64,000 bases of DNA, taken from NCBI GenBank assembly GCA_944739405.2, contig OX123190.2:59167805-59231804 (forward strand), written 5' to 3'. The notes beneath the pieces were generated by a model, which was not told where the DNA came from, made no database searches, and saw only the letters and a program-made list of their open reading frames with translations. Origin of the DNA: Euclidia mi (Eukaryota > Arthropoda > Insecta > Lepidoptera > Erebidae). This document shows, piece by piece, positions 1 through 11,694 of this stretch. Position 1 is the first letter of the stretch. Each line of letters opens with the position of its first letter. Both the position numbers and the translations under genes were made by a program.

Positions 1-171
1 ACTACTACAAAAAATCGTTCTAAATGTCTAGTCGTTTATCAAGCAAATATCAGTAAAATAGCAGATGTATCATTGCCAACTAAAATTGGAATGCTTCGTT
101 TATAATTCGAATACACATTTATATCATGAAATGGCTGTGGACTGTGATGGCACAATATATTTGACAACACT

Positions 172-435
172 TTGAGGACAGATAAGGAAAGCTATGATCT
201 AGTAATTAAGCATAAAGTAATAAAAACCAGTGGTGAATTCATCGAAATGGAAAAGAAAGCAATCCAATATTGCAAGATAGGGAGGATCTCCATACCATTT
301 TACAGTAGCTTAAAGAGAATCGAAGTAGAAGACCGTACGATCAAATTTCTTTTTTCATGTAGAGCAAAATGTCATTTAAAGCTTATATTTAACCAATTTA
401 AGAAACAATGTAAAAACTGGGATCAGCGAAGGTAA
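172..435 (+). other. Unrecognised lysine-rich open frame in left palindrome arm
   Basis: An 87-codon frame with no ATG at its start (it begins at a TTG). It is rich in Lys, Ile and Phe and has four Cys. I recognise no domain. The mirror copy at 3307-3561 on the minus strand is open over the same length with several amino-acid replacements. That could mean weak coding constraint or simply a young duplication. It may be part of an unidentified TE open reading frame; no function is assigned. Confidence 0.2.
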
Positions 436-586
436 TTTATTGTAAGCACTGTAATAAAATACAAAAGACGATTGATAAAAACAGATGGAAATTTATAGTT
501 GGACTGTAGAAACTTGTCATATACTTACAGTCTTACTATTGGTGGCTAACCTGAAAAGGTTTGCAAGATTATGTATTTGAACACAC

Positions 587-672
587 TTTCAATTGGAGAA
601 AAGTTTGTAAAAGTAAGTATCGAAAAACAATTAATAGGCAGCCTAACGATACATACTTTTCTCCAATTGAAA
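587..672. repeat. Short hairpin inside left arm
   Basis: TTTCAATTGGAGAAAAGT at 587-604 pairs perfectly with 655-672, and a second near-match (AAGTATCG with CGATACATAC) lies just inside. It looks like a small MITE-type hairpin or solo inverted repeat nested in the larger palindrome. Confidence 0.7.
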
Positions 673-1489
673 CTGTATTCAATCTTACCCATCTTATGAA
701 AGCCATTACTCTCGTCAAAAACTGAGAAAAATATATTAAGGACCAGATCTTAACATTGCAACTATGTAAGTATGTATGGTCATTATAAAATACAAATGGA
801 AGAATAGAAGACACTTGAAAATTTGATTACAAAAGAAAGTTAATACAGATACATAATTATATAATACCAAATTTACCTACCTCAGCTTTAAATTATCATC
901 AGTAGATACATGTGATGATTATTAAGGTTTTGAAAAAAAAAATATGATTTTTTTACATTTTAAGGACTTAACTTCTTTATATAAAAACAATGGGTCATTA
1001 GTACAGCGAAAGAAGAACTTAGAAGGAATGTAGTACAAATACCAGAATGTATGTTCTTGCTGTTAAGACAACAGCAACCACCCGGTTGCTTTGTTGCCTT
1101 TATTATAAAAAAACGTTGTATTTGATTTTTTTGATATTTTTAGAATGCAATGCTTTTAGAGGAGTAAAATTGCTTGCAGACCTCTACCGTATTTAAGAAA
1201 GGAAGAAAAACCAATATATTCTGCGTAACATAAATATTTAATTGTCCTTTTACCATTGTGCCACAAAAATTTTAGGAATATTAAAAAAATCAAAGGGCTG
1301 TGCTAGTGAGTCTGATTGCCTGAGGCTAACTAGATGATTATTTGCTAGGTAATATTTTTAATTTCAGATAATTTTGTTAAAAGATATTTCTGTGATTTTA
1401 GATTACATTACCTACTTTTAATAAAAAAAAAAATATTTAAGAGATATTTTTCTTTTTAAATTTACTTTTTAAATTTATTTTTTTCTTTA

Positions 1490-2003
1490 TGAGGATTCTA
1501 GAGCTTGTGTGAGGATAAACGGGGCATACACTGACTGGTTTACCATCAACACAGGTGTTAGACAGGGATGTGTAGCGTCGCCATGGCTGTTCAACCTCTT
1601 CATGGACAGTTGTTTGCAAGACTTGAAACATAGTGATTGTGGATTAAGGATAAATGAGTTACTTGTCAAATGCCTCATTTATGCTGATGATCAGGTTATA
1701 CTTGCGTCTTCAGCGGAGCAGTTGCAGGAGATGGTAACAATCATGCATGGTGCGTTAGAGAGGAAAGAAATGAAAGTGAATGTAAGTAAAACGAAAATTA
1801 TGGTTTTTGAAAAGGAGGAATGCGTTACGGCTTGTAATGTTATGATCGATGGACAGCGAGTGGAGCAAGTGAATGAGTTTGTATATTTAGGTACGCTGTT
1901 TACAAGAGATGGTAAGAATGTAGAAGATATTGAAAGAAGAGTTAATGCAGGTAATAGAGTGAATGGAGCTCTAAAGGCTTTTATGAATAGCCAAAACGTG
2001 TCA
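1490..2003 (+). pseudogene. RTE-type LINE reverse transcriptase fragment (palm domain)
   Basis: An open frame encodes the RT core: GVRQGCVASPWLFNLFMD (palm, around residues 17-34 of the frame opening at 1509) followed by the catalytic YADD box near residue 58. It then runs through the post-palm region ending ...AFMNSQNVS at about 2003, where homology stops. This is the very common lepidopteran RTE-clade LINE. The fragment is truncated on both sides, with no endonuclease and no C-terminus. The region 1490-1710 is repeated inverted in the right arm of the palindrome. The C-terminal part of the same family starts almost where this one stops, in the structure at 5171-6023. Confidence 0.88.
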
Positions 2004-2022
2004 ACATGTTTTGTGTGTGTCA

Positions 2023-2243
2023 AAGACGCAAGTATAACCTGATCATCAGCATAAATGAGGCATTTGACAAGTACTCCTTTATCCTTAATCCACAATCACT
2101 ATGTTTCAAGTCTTGCAAACAACTGTCCATGAAGAGGTTGAACAGCCATGGCGACACGCTACACATCCCTGTCTTACACCTGTGTTGATGGTAAACCAGT
2201 CAGTGTATGCTCCGTTTATCCTCACACAAGCTCTAGAATCCTC
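2023..2243 (-). pseudogene. Inverted copy of the RTE RT fragment
   Basis: Reverse complement of 1490-1710, carrying the stretch from the RT segment upstream of GVRQG to just past the YADD box. It is interrupted by small changes (a different base run around 2153-2165) and has no independent coding potential. It is a by-product of the palindrome. Confidence 0.85.
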
Positions 2244-3060
2244 ATAAAGGGAAAAATAAATTTAAAAAGTAAATTTAAAAAGAAAAATATCTCTTAAATA
2301 TTTTTTTTTTATTAAAAGTAGGTAATGTAATCTAAAATCACAGAAATATCTTTTAACAAAATTATCTGAAATTAAAAATTTTACCTAGCAAATAATCATC
2401 TAGTTAGCCTCAGGCAATCAGACTCACTAGCACAGCCCTTTGATTTTTTTAATATTCCTAAAATTTTGTGGCACAATGGTAAAAGGACAATTAAATATTT
2501 ATGTTACTCAGAATATATTGGTTTTTCTTCCTTTCTTAAATACGGTAGAGGTCTGCAATCAATTTTACTCCTCTAAAAGCATTGCATTCTAAAAATATCA
2601 GAAAAATTAAATACAACGTTTTTTTTATAATAAAGGCAACAAAGCAACCGGGTGGTTGCTGTTGTCTTAACAGCAAGAACATACATTCTGGTATTTGTAC
2701 TACATTCCTTCTAAGTTCTTCTTTCGCTGTACTAATGACCCATTGTTTTTATATAAAGAAGTTAAGTCCTTAAAATGTAAAAAAATCATATATTTTTTTT
2801 CAAAACCTTAATAATCATCACATGTATCTACTGATGATAATTTAAAGCTGAGGTAGGTAAATTTGGTATTATATAATTATGTATCTGTATAAACTTTCTT
2901 TTGTAATCAAATTTTCCAGTGTCTTCTCTTCTTCCATTTGTATTTTATAATGACCATACATACTTACATAGTTGCAATGTTAAGATCTGGTCCTTAATAT
3001 ATTTTTCTCAGTTTTTGACGAGAGTAATGGCTTTCATAAGATGGGTAAGATTGAATACAG

Positions 3061-3146
3061 TTTCAATTGGAGAAAAGTATGTATCGTTAGGCTGCCTATT
3101 AATTGTTTTTCGATACTTACTTTTACAAACTTTTCTCCAATTGAAA
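3061..3146. repeat. Short hairpin inside right arm
   Basis: Mirror copy of the hairpin at 587-672 with the same 18-bp stem, so it predates the large inverted duplication. Confidence 0.7.
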
Positions 3147-3306
3147 GTGTGTTCAAATACATAATCTTGCAAACCTTTTCAGGTTAGCCACCAATAGTAA
3201 GACTGTAAGTATATGACAAGTTTCTACAGTCCAACTATAAATTTCCATCTGTTTTCATCAATCGTCTTTTGTATTTTTTTACAGTGCTTACAATAAATTA
3301 CCTTCG

Positions 3307-3561
3307 CTAATCCCAGTTTTTACATTGTTTCTTAAATTGGTTAAATATAAGTTTTAAATGACATTTTGCTTTACATGAAAAAGGAAATTTGATCGTACGG
3401 TCTTCTACTACGATTCTCTTTAAGCTACTGTAAAATGGTATGGAGATCCTCCCTATCTTGCAATATTGGATTGCTTTCTTTTCCATTTCGATGAATTCAC
3501 TACTGGTTTTTATTACTTTATGCTTAATTTCTAGATCATAGCTTTCCTTGTCTGTCCTCAA
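3307..3561 (-). other. Mirror copy of the unrecognised frame in right palindrome arm
   Basis: Reverse-strand counterpart of the frame at 172-435, 84 codons, open throughout, with a handful of replacements such as V to E and G to S. Nothing identifies a function. It exists because the right arm is an inverted copy of the left. Confidence 0.2.
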
Positions 3562-3732
3562 AGTGTTGTCAAATATATTGTGCCATCATAGTCCACAGCC
3601 ATTTCATGATATAAAGGTGTATTCGAATTATAACCGAAGCATTCCAATTTTAGTTGGCAATGATATATCTGCTATTTTACTGATATTTGCTTGATAAACG
3701 ACTAGACATTTAGAACGATTTTTTGTAGTAGT

Positions 3733-5159
3733 AAAACATTTTAATTGATGATAAGTTTCGCCTGACATAGCTTCTTTGAAAGAGATGAAAAAACAATATT
3801 TTCAGGTAATTTATATGATAGACCTATAAGATCTCCTACTGTAACCAAATTAGGGACGTTATCTTAATGTGCTGGAGCTCTATTTTCAATTAGCATATGA
3901 CCAGCCAGGCCACGTGCCGGCGAATCATAACACAATATATTTTGTGACGCTTAAAAGCAATGGCGCAAGAGTAAGATAAACAAAATACGCCTTCTCGCCC
4001 GCTCCCGAACGTCCCCCACAAACGACAGAAAAATCGGAAGTATTTTCAGTACCGACCAAGCTTCGACTTAATAATTAAGTCAAAGTTGGCAACATAATGG
4101 TTTATATTAACATACAGTCAAAAAAATTATGTAATGAGTATTTTATCACAGCTAGAATGTCTTATGATTGCATTCGACTTTATGTATTAAAAGTTAAAAA
4201 CATAATTTTCAAACCATAAAGGTGTATGTTATGATCCATACATTTAATCGATTGCAAAATTTAGAGGCATAAGTACGAATCTGTGTATACATCCAATGGG
4301 AACATGCATGAATGTTAAAAGCGCTTTGAATACATAAAGAATTATATTGATTTGCGACTTTGTAAGATATTAGTTATGTATTGAACAAAGTTGCATAATT
4401 ATTAAAGTATGGCTTAATGCCACACAAATATTTCGGTAAATTGGTAGATCAAACATTATGCATATAATTATCTCCACAGTAAATAAAGATAGAAATATGA
4501 GAATTAGTTTGCCAGAAAGAGGAAAGGAAACCTAGCATTGTGATGGTAAAAAGTGCTTTTGGGTGGATGGTTAGATACGACCATATGCATCTCAGGTCCA
4601 GATTTGTTTAAATCGAATCACTGTCTGTCTAGACAAGAACAAATACAAGTTGTCTTTATTTGTACATACACAAATTAATTAATAATTCAACCTTTTCTTA
4701 AATATTTCACCACAAAATCACTGTATTTCAAAAGGTATTCCGTATAACTTATGATATTTGGATGGGACATGATTTACACCACAACTGTGACAAAATGTGA
4801 CAGAAAATTTATATTCGTAAACATATAATATTAAAAATATTCGTAACCATTGTGTTCTGAAACACGCACGATGTTTCCCCATGTTACCTACGCCTCGTTC
4901 CACCTTGTTTCACCTTGTTAGGTGTAAAAGCCGACCGCGGGACAAACATGACACCATGTTCTTAGGTTATAATTGTGTGCCCGCGGAAATGTATGTAATT
5001 CCCACGTTCTCTAAATATGTCTTTCGGCTCGAGAAAGATGGGCTTAATAAAATGGGTACCCATTGTTCATCTTTGCATTATGCTGGCAATTATATTATCT
5101 TTGAGTGATCCTTTTTGAGGTTACAATTAACATATTTATGTATTTATTTGGCCGCTAAT
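3733..5159. other. AT-rich stretch without recognisable gene
   Basis: I see no protein domain or RNA gene here. Short frames at 4718-4903 and 4881-5108 overlap on opposite strands and have no recognisable content. The block 3960-4040 is more GC-rich, but I cannot name it. One half of a 30-bp direct repeat lies at 4573-4602. Confidence 0.5.
4573..4602. repeat. 30-bp direct repeat, left copy
   Basis: The 30-mer containing CCATATGCATCTCAGGTCCA recurs at 6582-6611 with one mismatch, in the same orientation, 2,009 bp away. The pair brackets the RTE inverted structure. It could be a long target-site duplication or two copies of an unrelated short repeat. Confidence 0.75.
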
Positions 5160-5167
5160 TATTCGGA

Positions 5168-5584
5168 TCACATGAGATTCCTCATGCATGCTCTTCTGTT
5201 CAGAGTACTTTTCACCTGTCCTGTTTTTAGGATGTCTCCAATCTGGTCAAAGGACGTCCGCCTAGGTCTTCCCCTTCGTCCTGTCCCTTCCACACTTGCC
5301 TTATATATCTGCTTGGTCAGTCTTTTGTCATCCATCCTCTCCACGTGCCTAAACCATCGTAGCATACCTTTCTCGATGCTTGTCATTACATCTTCTTTTA
5401 CCCCACAACACTCTCTTATCACACAATTCTTTACTCTGTCAGTAAGAGAGACACCACACATACTTCTCAGTGCTCTCATTTCTACAGCATTTATTCTACT
5501 TTCATGACTCTTCTGCCATACCCAACTATCACTACCATACATAAGAGTAGGTACTAGCACCACTCTATGCACAGCCAAAGGCAC
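5168..5584 (-). pseudogene. RTE LINE C-terminal fragment, left arm
   Basis: The minus-strand frame encodes the conserved RTE C-terminal region. It starts near PTLMYGSDSWVWQ, contains the conserved Cys pairs around MCGVSL and ECCGVKED, the WFRHVERM motif, and a basic RRGRPRRTS stretch. It then loses homology at the arm boundary near 5171. No catalytic palm is present. The frame is uninterrupted for about 138 codons, so the copy is not very old. Confidence 0.85.
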
Positions 5585-5931
5585 GTTTGGCTGTGCATAG
5601 AGGGGTGCTAGTACCTACTCTGTAGAAATGAGAGCACTGAAAAGTATATGTGGTGTCTCTCTGACTGACACAGTAAAGAATTGTGTGATAAGAGAGTGTT
5701 GTGGGGTAAAAGAAGATGTAGTGACAAGCATCGAGAAAGATATGCTAAGATGGTTTAGGCACGTGGAGAGGATGGATGACGAAAGACTGACCAAGCAGAT
5801 ATATAAGGCAAGTGTGGAAGGGACAAGACAAAGGGTAAAACCTAGGCGGACGTTCTTTGACCAGATTGGAGACATCCTAAAAACAGGACAGGTGAGAAGT
5901 ACCCTGAACAGAAGAGCATGCATGAGGAATC
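5171..5931. repeat. Head-to-head inverted duplication of RTE C-terminus
   Basis: The left arm (about 5171-5580) and right arm (about 5587-5931) are inverted copies. The central stem is GCACAGCCAAA / TTTGGCTGTGC around GGCACG at 5581-5586. The right arm lacks about 57 bp present in the left, between GTACCTACTCT and TGTAGAAATGAG. This looks like fold-back duplication of one RTE 3' end followed by a small deletion. Confidence 0.9.
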
Positions 5932-6023
5932 TGATCGGAGTGAATGAAGCAAGAGAGATATGTCAGGATCGTTGCAAATGGCATTCCGTAGTCTCTGCCT
6001 ACCCCTCCGGGAAACAGGCGTGA
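5590..6023 (+). pseudogene. RTE LINE C-terminal fragment, right arm, with native 3' end
   Basis: Plus-strand copy of the same C-terminal region. It has the 57-bp internal deletion near 5621, which removes the GSDSWVWQ part. From 5628 it is open to 6023 and reaches the family's natural end, VVSAYPSG plus a few residues. The (TGTA)n-like tail at 6025-6040 follows, so this arm holds the true 3' end and the left arm is the inverted partial copy. Confidence 0.86.
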
Positions 6024-6222
6024 GTCTATGTATGTATGTATGTTTTCTTTTTATAATCGTTGTTTGTCAATTAGGTAAAAATAAAACGAGTAATCGTAAG
6101 GGCCGAGAGAGAGAGCATATTACACAGAGACCAGGGTGGTATAGTAGGCCAATTTCTCCTTTCAAACGATGGGCCTCGCTTTCAGTGCAGCAGTGGACTG
6201 TTAAAGGCTGATGATGATGAAG
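6024..6222 (+). repeat. RTE 3' tail and GATGATGA-tailed repeat
   Basis: The RTE tail (TGTATGTATGTATG) is followed by AT-rich spacer. At about 6100-6222 comes a segment ending GGCTGATGATGATGA, closely matching the 3' half of the element at 41991-42229. It is the 3' end of a lepidopteran non-LTR or SINE family. Confidence 0.7.
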
Positions 6223-9200
6223 TGGCCAGGATTCAAGATTCGTTTCGACGTTAACGCCATAATGTCGTGCTTCAATGTAAAATTACAGTTCAATCACAAA
6301 ATATTGCTTACATATAGACGTATCATATTATAATTTCAAAAAGTATTATTAATGAACGATTTATTACAGGCATAAAGTCGGAATAGAGCAAAAAATAAAA
6401 CAGATGCTATTTACCATAGTATTTTAAGATAAAGATTTTTCGAATTGTTACAAAATAAAAGCTACAATTGTTACCCATAAATATAATTCATAAAAATGTT
6501 CCAGTTTGCTAGCAAATATTTAATATTGGCAAAAATGTTTCCGAATTTTGTTCTTGCTTTCCTGAAAACCTCTCTTTTTCCAGATCCGACCATATGCATC
6601 TCAGGTCCAGAAATATTGTAAAGGATTACGAGAATAAAACAATGTTACTAATTTTTTCATTGCTTATTAAAAAGGTATTCAAAGTTCTGTCTTATGCACA
6701 ATGTTAATTTTGGTTGAAACTAATAAACGACAGCTCCAAGCTTTAAATAAGTATAAGAATATTTAGTGTTATTCATTAGCCTATATCGTATATTTTGGTT
6801 TAAGTCTAGTCATAAGTTTGCATAAGGTTGTAAAATATTTTACATTATATTTGTATAATCAAGCTACTGTTGAAGGATTCTGAGATGGGAGATAAACTTA
6901 GAAAACCTTATTAACACTATATATTATTTATAACTTGCTAAGAATATGGAATATACATCTAAGATAACTCGCCCTTTCCTCCTACCGACTATTGTCACCT
7001 GTGTAGCCAGGTTTAGTAGCCGTGTCCGCCGTGTCCTTATAAGATACAACCTTCACGCTTTATAAAAACTATAATAACACTCCGAAATAATACACCCGAA
7101 GTTCAAATCCAGTCACAGGTCTTCTATTTCAAACTCAAACCAATAAAAGTACACACAGTAGCACTATTGATCTAGCTAATAGAAAACAAGATGCACTTTT
7201 TGAAAAGAGTGAGACCCGGGCAATCGAAAGGCCCGTAATTTCTTCCACTCACCATTTATTTTCTTTAAATATCGATTCTCAATCCACTCTTGATTGCAGA
7301 CTAGTACTTTTACAACGTTATAAAAGAGTCCTCCGAATAATTTTCACCCAGAAACGGAGTCTCGGTAATTTTGCGCCGATGTGAAATGCTCAGTTCCTTT
7401 TATTTTTATTTATTATCGTTAGGCTCACAAATGAATGAGTAGAATTCGAGCTGTATTTTCAGCTGAATGTAAATTGAGTGTTCATTTATTGTGACTATCG
7501 TCGATTTTTGTATGAAACGAGTGTTATGTTATGTATGTAGCCTCTTTGATCTTTGTAATAGGCTTCGATATTAGTATTGAGCTATGCGTAAATGATTATG
7601 ATTGTCCCAAGATTGTCCTGTTCTTATAAACCGACCAAGTTACATTTGCAGCAGTCTAACTTAGATCGGTGAGCGCTTCTTGCGCTAGATCAGCAGAGCA
7701 TTTTTATGCTTGCATGTATGTGTGAAGCAATCTTTTTTTTCTACATTATCGAATCATAAAATGTTCAGCTAAGAAACCGTCTAATTGACGAGTATTTTGT
7801 AAATGTTATAATCCCAGTGACATTGATTCAAAGAAAATTTTATTTTAATTTTAAATATTATCTTAAGTGGTAAACTTCTGCTGCATTTTTATAAGTCCAT
7901 ATATAATGGTAGTTTTATGGATACATAAAAAAAGGATCTTTAAAAATTTGTCTTTACGATTCAAATTCATGCGAATAAAGCGATCGTTTCATGGAAAATT
8001 TGATTTCTGCTATGTGTCTTTATGACTAAATGGCCAATTTTAAATGAACAAGTGCTTATAGACTGAAATGGTAAGTATCGCTCTTGAGACTTTTAAAGGA
8101 AAATTTTCCGACTACAAAGCACGAAAGTGGATACCATGCAACCTGTGGGCAGGCATTACCAGATACTTCAATTTAAAGTCACATCTTTCCGGATTGTCAG
8201 CATTTTTGGCCAATGTTAACTTTTACCTACATTTCCTTATTTTCATAACAATTTACGTGATAAAATATAACAAACAAGAAACACTTATCACTTAAATTTT
8301 TCCTCAACAATACTAGCGCTTTGGACGTAGCGATGGCACATGGCGACATCACGTAGACAGCCTGCATAAATTCGTCACGGTGCCGCGGTAACAATGACAA
8401 ATATCTTCGAACGTGAGTGCTGTACCTGCTACATGAGTAAAAAGCTCTGGTCTAAGAGCTTGTTGCCTCAAATTAGTAGTATTAATATAATTAGATTACG
8501 ACTGCTATGCACCTTCCACATGATGTGACGTATTTCTTTATTACTGTATCATTTTGTATATGACTGGTTGAGAAAACATTTCTTTTTAAACAAATAATGC
8601 TCTCATTCTCTCTCTCTCCCTTCGTTATTTTAGCAAAATTGACGTCCAAATAGTGAAGAAATTGATTTTAATGTAAATCAAATCAGCATAGATGTGCAAA
8701 GAAATTGACAATTATTATTGTATAAAAGTTTATCATTTGGTCTTTTATTATGGCCTGTATTTATTAGGCAAGACTGCACTGTGCAGGATATTCATATGTA
8801 TCTATCTATCAACGGTTCAAGAGAAGTTTATAGGTGATGAGCTGATCATCCTTACCGGATACATTCTCAAACTCGAGATCTTTTTATTAATGTGACAGAA
8901 CTTGAGATTGTTTATTTACGAGTCGTAAAACATCACAGTTTATTTACGTCCGCGCGCTCCTAGGCTACATGTCCCAACGGTACCAAATGTCAACCAATCT
9001 TCATTTAAGGGATGTTAATAGATGTCATACTTCTTTGGTTTATTGTCACAGGAATGGCTTACGAACGCTGCAGTACAATGTTGCAATGTATTATTAAATA
9101 TAAGTGCCGGTTGTTTATTACGATATGGCGAGCTGGATGTATAATGGATGTACAAATAAAAATATGAGTGTTTGCAACAAGAATATGTTTTGTAGGTTTG

Positions 9201-9223
9201 TGAATTGAGCTAAGACTACTTTT
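6223..9223. other. 3-kb stretch without recognisable feature
   Basis: AT-rich, with no frame that resembles a known protein. The frame at 8068-8295 and the shorter ones have no domain or codon pattern I can support. A mildly GC-rich patch at 6968-7050 is unidentified. Confidence 0.45.
6582..6611. repeat. 30-bp direct repeat, right copy
   Basis: Second copy of the 30-mer at 4573-4602, with a single difference at the fifth base. See that entry. Confidence 0.75.
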
Positions 9224-10001
9224 TTGGTGAGTTATGTTTGATGTTTGCATGGAATACTATGCTAATGTTGATTTGCAATTACTAGAGAAGAAAGCTTTCA
9301 GACATATTTAGGCAGCTTAGAAACTGTTCAAATAGCAGTAAAAATTTGGTTTTGTTCAGTTTCTCTGAGATCATTGCGGGTTTCTATGGGTTATAAAGAA
9401 AGTTTCCAGAAAGATCTAAAAGGCTGTAAAAACATCCTGATGACAGGTTACTTGGCACTTATAATTGGTTTTCTTAACCCCTTTCGGAAACAGGCGTGAG
9501 GTTTAATCATGCACAAGATCAGCTGTGAGTCTATGTACCTATGTACATATGCTTAGGTAATTATGCAGAAGATCGGCTTATGGTAACAGTATTCATACTA
9601 TTGCTTCTAGTTTGGAAAATGCTGTCTTTGGAGGTACAGATCCTCTTCCCATATAGACATCCTTGCTTATAACTGAAGCGGTGACAGAATGAAGAAGTAG
9701 CTTGGGTATGAAGGTGAGAATAGGTATGCCTGCTTCTGTTTTACACTGAGATTGGAAACATGCTAGAGATTCCTGACTGTCAATACTAGACTAACCGACC
9801 AACCGTATTTCGAGTCCAGTATAGTCTGGTCTCTCAAAATACGGCTAAACATTAACTACCAATCAGTAAGCTAACCTCTTTTGTTCGTTTGTGGCCCTTG
9901 TATTATAAAATTATACCTAATATTTACCAATGGATTCTTTTTTAGGGTTCCGTACCTCGAAATAAAAAAACGGAACCCTTATAGGATCACTTTATAGTCC
10001 G
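9224..10001. repeat. Outer left arm of the composite
   Basis: Pairs with 26850-27556 in inverted orientation, starting TTGGTGAGTTATG. It includes an AT-rich part and, from about 9948, the start of a family with the hairpin GGGTTCCGTACC...CGGAACCC. It ends in the 5-bp target duplication GTCCG of the BEL element (9997-10001). Confidence 0.88.
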
Positions 10002-10523
10002 TGGTAGCGCCATCTACCTTCCTATATATAACTAATCGCATCAACATGAATCGTTCCACGCTTGTCTAGTGCGAGCGATATCATATTTCCGTCCCTCTCT
10101 TTCCCTCTCCCTGGAAGAGGCACTGCCTTGCGCCTGATTCGTCGCCGCGAAACGTCGATGCGAGTGAACAGTCTCGAACATTCCGCTCGCTAAGAACGCC
10201 GTCTCGATACCGCTCCGCACCGCTGTATCGCCGTTTCGTTTGTACCGCGCCGCTCCCGTATGTGTTTATCACCGCTTCCACCAAGGAAAACCCGCTCGTG
10301 AGTGAAGTGAAAACAAGCAGCTGTATCACGAAACCACGAAGGCTGTATAAGGTAAGTGCCTTCCATCCTTAAAATAGCCTATACCCACTCAATCACCTCC
10401 TCCCGTATCCATCTCCTCCGCCCTTATTCCCTCCTAGGCGGCTAAACCCGCTATCCTTTGTATACAGTCCATTTCCTTCTCCAAGTCGCCTACCCTAATC
10501 GGTTTCGGTGTAAAGCCGAGCCA
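10002..10523 (+). repeat. BEL 5' LTR
   Basis: TGGTAGCGCCATC...AAAGCCGAGCCA. A TATA-like CTATATATAACT near 10022 lies about 30 bp upstream of ATCGTTCC, a plausible start region. A good splice-donor match (AAGGTAAGT) lies at about 10350. The primer-binding site after 10523 is not obvious. Confidence 0.92.
10019..10034 (+). promoter_or_regulatory. TATA-like promoter element in BEL LTR
   Basis: CCTATATATAACTAATC within the 5' LTR, identical in the 3' LTR at about 15604. The position near the LTR start fits the U3 promoter of an LTR element. Assigned by sequence resemblance only. Confidence 0.5.
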
Positions 10524-10849
10524 TTTTTTTTGATCCATACGAGTCGGATTCATTTACGTTTTATACGTTATACCGCTACACCTAGGCAGTTATAGCACCT
10601 AGCTATACTCCTAATATATTCATATAACCGTCACATGGTTATTTCCGCCCGCATTAGTAGGTAAACTTTTATGTAGCTACCTACTTATTAAATTATTATT
10701 TCTGCAACTATCATAGTTGTCTTATAAATCTCATATTTCAAGCAACTTTTATTTCCTCAGCTCTAAAGTGTTGCCTACTTAGGTAAAATAATAGATACAT
10801 TAGATATTCTTATTTTGTTTCGTTCTCATTAGCTTATACTTACGTAAGC

Positions 10850-11240
10850 ATGTCACAACAAAAGAAGTCACGCGTGTCGGAAGACAAAGAGATGACAATC
10901 TTAGAAGCAAAACGCAATATTTTATTTGAGCGCATTCAAAATATCTATGAAAAATCAAAAACCGCATCGATGTCTGACAGTAGATAGTATTCGAACGGAT
11001 TTTCATAAGTTGTTAGACGATTATAACGCAAGATTACTTTCTATCAATCCTGATGAAAAACCGAACTATCAGGCGTATACATCATTCGAAGATCTTTATT
11101 GTATTATTAAGCCACAGACGAGACAAGTATCAGATGGAACGCGCGGCACTGTTGCGTGCGGCCACTAAAGCAAATACAAAATTGAAAAGCGAATACAAAC
11201 TCGTCTCAGTGCGCTACGAAGCATCGTACAGTTCACGCGT
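10850..11240 (+). pseudogene. BEL Gag N-terminal remnant, frameshifted
   Basis: ATG at 10850 opens a frame starting MSQQKKSRVSEDKE, with the helical, basic start typical of BEL/Pao Gag. It stops near 10987 and continues in the other two frames: one with a DFHKLLDDYNARL segment around 11010, another from about 11125 with AALLRAATKANTKLKSEY. At least two frameshifts are therefore present. About 1.6 kb of tandem repeats and a TE scrap now separate it from the rest of Gag at 12955. Confidence 0.7.
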
Positions 11241-11694
11241 CACGATCACTACAACTTTTAAATTCTCAAAATGCCGTCTTGTGTTCTTAAACACTGTAAA
11301 AGTTGTTCCTAAAAACAAAAACAGGAAAATGGAATATCTTTTCACAGGTAACTATTGATAATTTGACTGTTTCCTAATTTAATTTCGATAAAATTCGTAT
11401 TTGTGCAAGAAATATGTAAGTGTTGCCAGTTTTTGTCGACGCCGTTCTGCCTGAATTAGGGAAAATGCACTTGTCAATTGATTATGTGATAATGATTGTC
11501 ATGTTAATGAAAAATACATTACCGTATTATAAAAGTATATTGTAGATATATCTTCTTTCTCATAAATATAGTAATAGAATTTCAATTTCCATTAGTATAT
11601 ACCTTACATAATATTGTTTTGAGTTCGATCCCCAAACGATCCAAATATTCGTGTACACCCTGCTACTCGTCAAGCTTATACACTTTGACCTTTG

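Larger units (their letters stand above)
1..3732. repeat. Large palindrome, 1.7-kb arms
   Basis: Bases 1-1710 are the reverse complement of 2023-3732, with a 312-bp single-copy spacer at 1711-2022. Paired positions sum to 3733 at both ends, so net indels are near zero. Arms differ by scattered substitutions, roughly 2-3% by eye. The inner 220 bp of each arm is RTE reverse-transcriptase sequence and the outer 1.5 kb is AT-rich sequence I do not recognise. Position 1 is the window edge, so the left arm may continue outside. The right end is at 3732. Either a genuine inverted duplication or a chimeric assembly join. Confidence 0.93.

Noticed and set aside
1..3732. Polinton or integrated virus with long TIRs
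   Set aside because: No polymerase, integrase or capsid-like frame; only 312 bp lies between the arms.
4718..5108. Overlapping frames of 61 and 75 codons on opposite strands
   Set aside because: No recognisable domain, no repeat support, and length expected by chance in AT-rich DNA.
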